Shown: piece after piece, positions 58,952-64,000 of the stretch
How the letters are laid out: every line of letters starts with the position of its first letter
How positions within the stretch are numbered: position 1 is the stretch's first letter
Assembly (NCBI GenBank): GCA_005883625.1
Contig: VBDU01000056.1
Coordinates: forward strand, 1 to 64,000
Length of the DNA stretch: 64,000 bases
Direction of reading: 5' to 3'
Source of the DNA: Chloroflexota bacterium
Lineage (GTDB): Bacteria; Chloroflexota; Limnocylindria; P2-11E
Notes under the pieces: generated by a model
What the model saw: the letters and a program-made list of their open reading frames with translations, nothing else
What the model was told of the DNA's origin: nothing
Database searches by the model: none
Position numbers and translations under genes: made by a program

Positions 58952-59433
58952 CCGCCGGACCCCGCCGCGACCGGATCGGTGATGCCTACCGGGTCCACGT
59001 CCGGAGCGTCGGGCAGGAGCCGCGACTCTTCGCCGCGGTAGCGTTCCTCGTGACCTTCCTCGCGACCCGCCTTGTCACGCACCTTCTGCTCGACGAGCGG
59101 GGCGGCGGGGGCATTGCGGTGGGATCCGTCCACATCCACCACATGGTGTTCGGGTTGGTCCTGATATTGGTTGTCGGCCTTCTCGACCTGGCCGTCACCG
59201 TGACGCGAGTGCGTGCGGTGCTCTTCGGCATCGGCGCCGCTCTCGTGCTCGACGAGTTCGCGTTGATCTTGAATCTGGCGGACGTCTACTGGGCGCCTCA
59301 GGGCCGCGAAAGTATCGACGCGGTCGTGATCTTCGCCGCGGTCCTCATCGTCGTCGCGCTCGGCGGCGGTTTCTGGCGGGCAGCCTGGCACGAGCTCATG
59401 CAAGGCGAGCGGGTCTTGGCGCGGCGGTCGTAG
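58948..59433 (+). CDS. Integral membrane protein with HIHHMVFG motif
   Basis: A 161-aa protein with about four helices. SVHIHHMVFGLVLILVVGLL carries three closely spaced histidines that could bind a metal, and FGIGAALVLDEFALILNLAD follows. This looks like the actinobacterial/chloroflexal integral membrane family with the HxHH motif, function unknown. GTG coupled to the fragment upstream. Confidence 0.7.
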   Translation: MTAGPRRDRIGDAYRVHVRSVGQEPRLFAAVAFLVTFLATRLVTHLLLDERGGGGIAVGSVHIHHMVFGLVLILVVGLLDLAVTVTRVRAVLFGIGAALVLDEFALILNLADVYWAPQGRESIDAVVIFAAVLIVVALGGGFWRAAWHELMQGERVLARRS

Positions 59434-59515
59434 ATCCTGAGCTGACCACCTCCAGACCAACCAGTCGGTCCAGCCGGAACCGGGAGCCCGTACGAGTTAG
59501 CGCATTCGAAGTCTG

Positions 59516-60760
59516 ATGACTGCGGCAGGGAATGGCGAGATCCTGCGATTGTTGCCTCGAGTTTCACGCGCCTCCGTGTTGCTCGTCGTGGCGTTCCTTG
59601 CCGCGAGTTGCGCGACCGAGCAAACGGATTCGAGTGCCCCTGCGGTCGCGTTCGCCACGGCGCCATCGCCTCGATCGACATCCGCGCCGATCATCACGCG
59701 GCTCTCGATACCTCGGCAGACCGACGCTTTACGGCTCAAGGTCGCCCCCGATCACCGACATGTCCTCGCTATGGGTGGCGACGTTGCGACCTTCTTTGAC
59801 CTGTCGGGCAACACGCTCGCGACCGTCGACCGACGAGGCCTCGGCCTCACCTGGGTGGCGTGGCTTCCGGACGGATCCGGTGCGATCTTCGCGAACGAGC
59901 CGCGGGCTCCGCAGCCACTCGACCTCTCGGTGATCCGGTGGGGTCGACCTCGGGTCGACCTCGGACGCGCGGTCGCTCCGGACATCGGCGGGCCACCTCT
60001 GTCACCCGATGGGGATTGGATCGCGCTCTTCGTCGACTGCTGCGGCCAGCACATCGTGGCATTCCGTCTCGATGGATCGGACCGCCGCGAGATCCTGACG
60101 AGCAGCGTGCCGGTCTCGTTGCTCGGGTGGGATGCGCTGTCGCGCGTCCTGGTAGAGAGCGGGAACGAGATCCTGCGCGTTGATCTCGACGGCAAGAGGA
60201 CGTCGCTGGACCTCGGCCTTCCCGCAGGAGTGCACGCGAAATGGGCCAACCTGACGGACCAGTCGCCCGACCGCCGGGTCGCGTTCCTTCTCGTGGGCGC
60301 GGACCGGCCACTCAGCGACAGCTTCAATGGCTTCGGCGTCCTGTCGTTGATCGACGATTCGGTGTCGGAACCGACGCGGCCGGCGAGAGCCTACGCGGTC
60401 GCCTGGATCACCGGCCATGAGCAGCTCATGGTTCCCTGGGAGACGGTCGCCGGCCGGCGAACGGTGACGGCGTACGACGTGATCACTCGTTCGGAACGTC
60501 CTCTCGCCGCGATCGGCGAGGGCGTGCAGCCGAGCGCCGTCTCAGGCCGGATCCTCCTATTCCTGGGCGAGCCCTACGTGAGAGCGGGGGGACCGGTCGT
60601 TGCCGTTCTCAGGCTCGGGGTCGACGATCGGTACAAGAACGTGAACGTCGGCGTCGACCTCGACGTCAGCCCGTTTCCACTCGCAGACGGCCGGTTTCTC
60701 GTCTACGGGGGAGATGGCTGGCTCTACGTCATTGACGGCGAGGCGGCAGCAAAGAGCTAG
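59516..60760 (+). CDS. Secreted lipoprotein with beta-propeller-like repeats
   Basis: A 414-aa protein. The signal ends in the lipobox FLAASC, then a low-complexity Ser/Pro/Ala linker. The body has repeated WD40/TolB-like units such as LTWVAWLPDGSGAIFANEPR, GGPPLSPDGDWIALFVDCCG and GRFLVYGGDGWLYVIDG. Codon choice is less GC3-biased than in its neighbours (visible A/T third bases), hinting at later acquisition. Probably a surface binding protein; ligand unknown. Confidence 0.7.
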   Translation: MTAAGNGEILRLLPRVSRASVLLVVAFLAASCATEQTDSSAPAVAFATAPSPRSTSAPIITRLSIPRQTDALRLKVAPDHRHVLAMGGDVATFFDLSGNTLATVDRRGLGLTWVAWLPDGSGAIFANEPRAPQPLDLSVIRWGRPRVDLGRAVAPDIGGPPLSPDGDWIALFVDCCGQHIVAFRLDGSDRREILTSSVPVSLLGWDALSRVLVESGNEILRVDLDGKRTSLDLGLPAGVHAKWANLTDQSPDRRVAFLLVGADRPLSDSFNGFGVLSLIDDSVSEPTRPARAYAVAWITGHEQLMVPWETVAGRRTVTAYDVITRSERPLAAIGEGVQPSAVSGRILLFLGEPYVRAGGPVVAVLRLGVDDRYKNVNVGVDLDVSPFPLADGRFLVYGGDGWLYVIDGEAAAKS

Positions 60761-60825
60761 ACGATCCTCCTTAGCAACGATCCAGACCGAAACCATCCAG
60801 ACCGATAGGAGTCGAAGCGCGTCGG

Positions 60826-61359
60826 CTAGCCCAGGATCCGGCGCTTCTCCCGCTGGAACTCCTCTTCGTCGATCGCCCCGCGATCGCGCAGGTCGGCAAG
60901 GCGCGCGAGCGTTTCGTAGCGCTCGGGAGCGCGCGCCCGGGCGAAGGCGTAGGCCGCGAGGAGCACGAGCGCGACGATCACCAGCAGCGGGAGAAGGCTC
61001 AGCAAGATCGAGAGCGCGACCCCGACAGTCTGCGCGGGCTGCTGGTAGCGCAGCTCCGTCTGGTGCGCTGGATCCGCGCGGTCGCGCTCGGTGACGGCCC
61101 GCGCAAGCATCTCATCGCGATCGGGGACGGTCGTCTCCTGCGTCCGACCGTCGTGCAGCACCAGCACCGCGCGCTCGCCTTCGACGGTCACGCTACGCAC
61201 CTGACCGTTCTGGATCTCCGAAAGCGCTTGGGTGTAAGGAATCCGCGGCGTCGCCGGCACCTGGGCGCGATAGGCGTAGAGGGACGCGAACCCGACCACG
61301 ATGACGAACGCGACCAGTGCGACGACGCCCAGCGAGCCGCGACGCGCTCGCAACCACAT
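60826..61359 (-). CDS. FtsH-extracellular-like domain fused to SHOCT, no protease
   Basis: A 177-aa protein: N-terminal helix (VVALVAFVIVVGFASLYAYR), a periplasmic domain like that of FtsH (IPYTQALSEIQNGQVRSVTV and VLHDGRTQETTVPD), a second long helix (LPLLVIVALVLLAAYAFA) and a C-terminal SHOCT motif (LADLRDRGAIDEEEFQREKR). The AAA and zinc-protease parts of FtsH are missing. It may regulate FtsH or sense membrane state; inference only. Confidence 0.82.
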   Translation of the reverse strand: MWLRARRGSLGVVALVAFVIVVGFASLYAYRAQVPATPRIPYTQALSEIQNGQVRSVTVEGERAVLVLHDGRTQETTVPDRDEMLARAVTERDRADPAHQTELRYQQPAQTVGVALSILLSLLPLLVIVALVLLAAYAFARARAPERYETLARLADLRDRGAIDEEEFQREKRRILG

Positions 61360-61400
61360 GCGTTCCAGCCTACGCGGCGGTGCTCAGCTGTTCCGTTCTG

Positions 61401-61474
61401 TGGGCGATGCTGGATTCGAACCAGCGACTTCGGCGATGTGAACGCCGCGCTCTAACCAGCTGAGCTAATCGCCC
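61401..61474 (-). tRNA. tRNA-Val (CAC anticodon)
   Basis: Complete 74-nt cloverleaf: acceptor GGGCGAT/ATCGCCC, D-stem GCTC/GAGC, anticodon stem CGGCG/CGCCG around loop TTCACAT (CAC reads GTG), T-arm GCTGG-TTCGAAT-CCAGC, discriminator A. CCA is not encoded. Confidence 0.96.
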
Positions 61475-61486
61475 GCAGGAGCGAGT

Positions 61487-61972
61487 CTAAAGGTCAGGGC
61501 CGGGGCGCGGGCGTGCCGGCAGGTGCAGCAGGTCCTCGACGTCGACCACGCCGCCGATGCGGCGCGCCCGCTCGACGACCTCGACGATGAGCTCGGGCCG
61601 CTCGACCTCGCCGCGCAGGTAGACGACGCCGTTCTCGGCGTTCACGTTGAGCGCGCCCTTCGGCAGCGAGCCGTCGCGGAAGAGCTCGCTCATCACCTTT
61701 TGCGCGAGCGTCGCGTCGTCGAGGTCGACCTCGTCACCGCCATCGGCGTGAGCGACCTTCCGGCCGATGCCGTACGCGTCCGCGGCGACCCGGCGGCGCT
61801 GCCGCTCGGCCGCGCGCGCTCCCCGGCGCGCGAGGGCGGCGAGCCGGTCGGCGGTCACCGCGCGGCGCGAGCGGCCGTGGTCGGGATCGAGGAAGAACGC
61901 GAGGATCGCTCCGGCGAGCGCGGCGACGACGTACCGTACATCGGCGGCACGACGCCGCAGACCGCGTGCCAG
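61487..61972 (-). CDS. BON-domain membrane protein, apparent CTG start
   Basis: About 161 aa. An N-terminal helix and proline-linked basic region (VVAALAGAILAFFLDPDHGR) are followed by a BON domain (LAQKVMSELFRDGSLPKGAL, then NAENGVVYLRGEVERPELIV). The N-terminal part is conserved in such proteins, yet no ATG/GTG/TTG lies before it; a CTG (61972) stands directly after the TAG of the upstream gene. The alternative GTG at 61858 would drop the membrane helix. BON domains bind phospholipids. Confidence 0.8.
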   Translation of the reverse strand: MARGLRRRAADVRYVVAALAGAILAFFLDPDHGRSRRAVTADRLAALARRGARAAERQRRRVAADAYGIGRKVAHADGGDEVDLDDATLAQKVMSELFRDGSLPKGALNVNAENGVVYLRGEVERPELIVEVVERARRIGGVVDVEDLLHLPARPRPGPDL

Positions 61973-62278
61973 CTACCGGAGCGTGAAGTTCAGAAGGATG
62001 CCGCTCGCGATGAGGAGGCCCACCGAGATGGCGACGACGACCGCGATGCGGCGGAAGTCGCGTACGACGTAGGCGCGCTCGAGGGCGGCGGCGCGCTCGA
62101 GCGAGGCCGAGGGCGCGCCCGCCGCCCGCGGGGCGCCGCTCCGCGCGATGAACCGCCCTGCGCGGACCGCCGGCCGAGCGCCTTCGCGCTCGACGCTCGC
62201 CGGCCGGGTCGCGGTCGCGCGGCGCGAGGCCTCGACCGACCGGCGCGAGCGCGCGCGCACGCGGTGCTTCTTGGCCAC
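61973..62278 (-). CDS. Small basic membrane protein
   Basis: A 101-aa protein: long Arg/Ala-rich N-terminal tail and one C-terminal helix (IAVVVAISVGLLIASGILLN). It resembles tail-anchored small proteins of high-GC bacteria, but I do not recognise a family. GTG start; the stop TAG abuts the BON gene's CTG. Divergent from the DUF4446 gene, 38 bases away. Confidence 0.6.
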   Translation of the reverse strand: MAKKHRVRARSRRSVEASRRATATRPASVEREGARPAVRAGRFIARSGAPRAAGAPSASLERAAALERAYVVRDFRRIAVVVAISVGLLIASGILLNFTLR

Positions 62279-62316
62279 GGGACGTCAACGATAGCGGACA
62301 CGTATGCTCCGGCGCG

Positions 62317-62811
62317 ATGCAGCTGGACGAGCGGACGCTGTCCACGCTCGTCGCGGCGCTGGTCATCGCGGTCGTCGTCCTTGCGCTCTGGGTCGCCTGG
62401 CTCCAGCGCTCCGAGGCACTTCTCCGACGCAGGCTCAGGCGCGTGATCGGCGACGCCGAGGGGAGCGGCCTCGACGAGATCCTCGATCGCCATCTGCGCC
62501 GTCTCGACGACATCGGGCAGCGCGTCGACGCCCTGAACAAGCTCCACCAGGAGCTCGAGCGGCTCTCGCAGCGGACCATCCAGCGGGTCGGCGTGGTCCG
62601 CTTCAACCCCTTCGCCGACACCGGCGGCGACCAGTCCTTCGCGATCGCGCTCCTCGACGCGGAAGGCAACGGGATCGTGCTTTCGAGCCTGCACAGCCGC
62701 ACGGACACGCGCGTCTTCGCGAAGCAGGTCCAGAGCGGACGCTCGCGCCACGCGCTGTCCGACGAAGAGCAGGACGCGATCCGCAAGGCGCTCGCTCCGA
62801 GCGGGAGCTGA
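62317..62811 (+). CDS. DUF4446 family protein
   Basis: A 164-aa protein: one N-terminal helix (LVAALVIAVVVLALWVAWLQ), a coiled-coil segment (DDIGQRVDALNKLHQELERL) and the conserved C-terminal motif VGVVRFNPFADTGGDQSFAI with SSLHSRTDTRVFAKQV, which defines DUF4446. Function unknown. The TGA overlaps the kinase ATG. Confidence 0.92.
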   Translation: MQLDERTLSTLVAALVIAVVVLALWVAWLQRSEALLRRRLRRVIGDAEGSGLDEILDRHLRRLDDIGQRVDALNKLHQELERLSQRTIQRVGVVRFNPFADTGGDQSFAIALLDAEGNGIVLSSLHSRTDTRVFAKQVQSGRSRHALSDEEQDAIRKALAPSGS

Positions 62812-63710
62812 TGTCCGCGGCGTCCCGCACGCCCGACGACCGCGCCCTGGCGATCGTGAACCCGGCCGCGGGGAACGGCGCCGGCCAACGCCTCGCGGCG
62901 CGGATCGCGCGCACGCTCCGTGACGCCGGCCTACGGGTCGAGATCGAGCGCACGCCCGCGCAGGGTGAGGGGGCGCGGCTCGCGCGCGAGGCGGCCGAGG
63001 CCGGATACGGCATGGTCATCGCTGTCGGGGGCGACGGGACCGCGAACGAGATCGCCAACGGTCTCGTCGGCAGCGGCACGGCGCTCGCGCTCTATCCGAT
63101 CGGGGCGGGGAACGACTTCGCGCGCGCGCTCGGGTACCCGCGCCGGCGCCGGGACGTTCCGCGGTTCATCCGGACCGCGCGCCGAAGGACGATCGACGTC
63201 GGCGACGCGAATGGACGCGTCTTCCTGAATGCGGCCGGCGTGGGGATCGACGGCCACGTCGCCGAGCGCGTCGTCGCGACGGTGCGCATCGTCGGTCCCG
63301 GTCTCGGCTGGTTCGCGGGCGCGCTCGCGGGCATCGCGACCTATCAGCCCATCCCCATGCGCGTGCTCATCGACGGCGAGCTGCGCAGCGGCCGCTTCCT
63401 CACGGTCGTCGCGGCGAACGCGACGCACTTTGGCGGCGGCATGCGCGTCGCGCCGCAGGCAGAGCTCGACGACGGGCAGCTCGACGTCGTCCTCGCGGGC
63501 GACCTTGGCAAGCGCGAATCCCTCCTCGCCCTCGCGAAGCTGTACCGCGGCACGCACGTGAACGGCACGACGATCACGACACAGCGCGCGCGCGTCGTCG
63601 AGATCGAGCTTGCGCAGCCCGCCGCGTCGGAGCTCGATGGCGAGGTCACTCGCGTCCAGAATCTCTCGATCCGCGTTCGCCCGCGTGCGCTCGACGTGAT
63701 CGCGCGGTGA
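62811..63710 (+). CDS. Diacylglycerol kinase family lipid kinase
   Basis: A 299-aa kinase of the DagK/YegS group: ALAIVNPAAGNGAG, nucleotide-site IAVGGDGTANEIANGLVG, YPIGAGNDFARALG, and the C-terminal beta-sandwich with NATHFGGGMRVAPQAELDDG (family: P-A-x-x-D-G-L-L). It phosphorylates diacylglycerol or a related lipid, recycling membrane lipids. ATG coupled to DUF4446; TGA overlaps selA. Confidence 0.93.
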   Translation: MSAASRTPDDRALAIVNPAAGNGAGQRLAARIARTLRDAGLRVEIERTPAQGEGARLAREAAEAGYGMVIAVGGDGTANEIANGLVGSGTALALYPIGAGNDFARALGYPRRRRDVPRFIRTARRRTIDVGDANGRVFLNAAGVGIDGHVAERVVATVRIVGPGLGWFAGALAGIATYQPIPMRVLIDGELRSGRFLTVVAANATHFGGGMRVAPQAELDDGQLDVVLAGDLGKRESLLALAKLYRGTHVNGTTITTQRARVVEIELAQPAASELDGEVTRVQNLSIRVRPRALDVIAR

Positions 63711-64000
63711 CCGCGCGCCGCCACGCGCGGCCGGTGGCGAAGCGCGCCGATACGCGGCGCGGCCTGCCGTCCGTCGACGCCGTGCTGCGCGCGGCGGCCC
63801 CGGTCGATGGCGAGCGCGAGCGCCTGACACGGGCGGCGCGCGACGTCCTCGCGAAGGCGCGCTCGAACGGCGTCCGCGCCGACGCGGCCGGATTCGCGGC
63901 GATGGCCCGCGCGTCGGTCGCCGAGCGCGAGCGCCAGACGCTGCGGCGCGTCATCAACGCGACCGGCGTCGTCCTGCAGACGAACCTCGGCCGCGCCCCG
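63707..64000 (+). CDS. selA: L-seryl-tRNA(Sec) selenium transferase, N-terminal part (runs off window)
   Basis: About 98 residues are present from GTG 63707. LPSVDAVLR, then RRVINATGVVLQTNLGRAP is the conserved SelA segment (RRVINATGVVLHTNLGRAPL), with Gln for the usual His. SelA converts Ser-tRNA(Sec) to Sec-tRNA(Sec) with PLP. Its presence implies selenocysteine incorporation, with selB/selC probably nearby to the right. Confidence 0.88.
   Translation, partial: MTARRHARPVAKRADTRRGLPSVDAVLRAAAPVDGERERLTRAARDVLAKARSNGVRADAAGFAAMARASVAERERQTLRRVINATGVVLQTNLGRAP

Noticed and set aside
60765..60808. Tandem ATCCAGACCGA repeat after the lipoprotein gene
   Set aside because: Only two copies and no link to a known element; likely chance or a minor duplication.

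Overview
The window reads as a chromosome segment from a high-GC (about 70%) free-living bacterium, most likely a member of the Chloroflexota or a neighbouring lineage such as Limnocylindria-type soil or freshwater bacteria. The clues are extreme GC3 codon use, GTG, TTG and apparently CTG starts, pervasive 1-20 nt overlaps between consecutive genes, a division/cell-wall (dcw) cluster that includes the small basic protein gene, a MoaD-MoaE fusion, an F420-type luciferase-like oxidoreductase and a DUF4446 protein. Taxonomy is inferred; there is no rRNA or other marker to confirm it.

Layout. 1-16 kb: a cysteine-less NifU-like protein, dienelactone hydrolase, a LysE-type exporter, a minus-strand operon of a PilT/GspE-like ATPase, a damaged BchI/MoxR ATPase and a VWA protein, an amidase/NUDIX pair, a dipeptide-type ABC importer, an LLM oxidoreductase, MoaDE and a CorC/CNNM protein. 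16-22 kb: parAB, a tRNA-rich stretch with a complete CAT-anticodon tRNA and two separated tRNA pieces, a threonine-dehydratase-like enzyme, an RNase HI-type protein, an aminoglycoside-kinase-fold protein and the RNase P RNA gene. 22-31 kb: CHRD lipoprotein, K+ channel, a sigma-54-type promoter driving a tiny membrane protein, an attenuator-controlled ABC exporter operon, prolyl oligopeptidase, a zinc-ribbon protein and a FabH-like enzyme. 31-49 kb: the dcw cluster mraZ-rsmH-ftsL-pbp-murF-mraY-pgeF-murD-ftsW-murG-murC-murB-ddl-ftsQ-sbp-ftsA-ftsZ, with no murE. 49-64 kb: small membrane proteins, nrdR, HAD phosphatase, dcd, yggT, DUF167, an ECF-sigma/PspC/LiaF-like envelope-stress operon, mgtE, DUF2207, two receiver-only regulators, several envelope proteins, tRNA-Val, BON protein, lipid kinase and the start of selA.

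Two features run through the whole window. First, a family of GC-rich palindromes (cores such as GGGGGGCGGAGCCCCCC and GCAGGGG-N4-6-CCCCTGC) sits at about 16 loci, both between genes and inside reading frames. Three copies encode the same peptide, RGPGGG(A/V)PR, and some copies coincide with the loss of an ordinary start or stop codon (rsmH, murG, ftsW). Second, several conserved genes (BchI/MoxR ATPase, EamA transporter, mraY, a membrane protein near 49.4 kb) are broken by internal deletions with frame loss. These may be real decay or assembly loss in hairpin-rich, high-GC DNA.

Regulation can be read in several places: a consensus promoter and MraZ boxes overlapping the mraZ start; an inverted repeat framing the -10 element before ftsZ; promoter, leader peptide and attenuator ahead of the ABC exporter; and three GG-N10-GC (sigma-54) promoters, each in front of a short membrane-protein gene.
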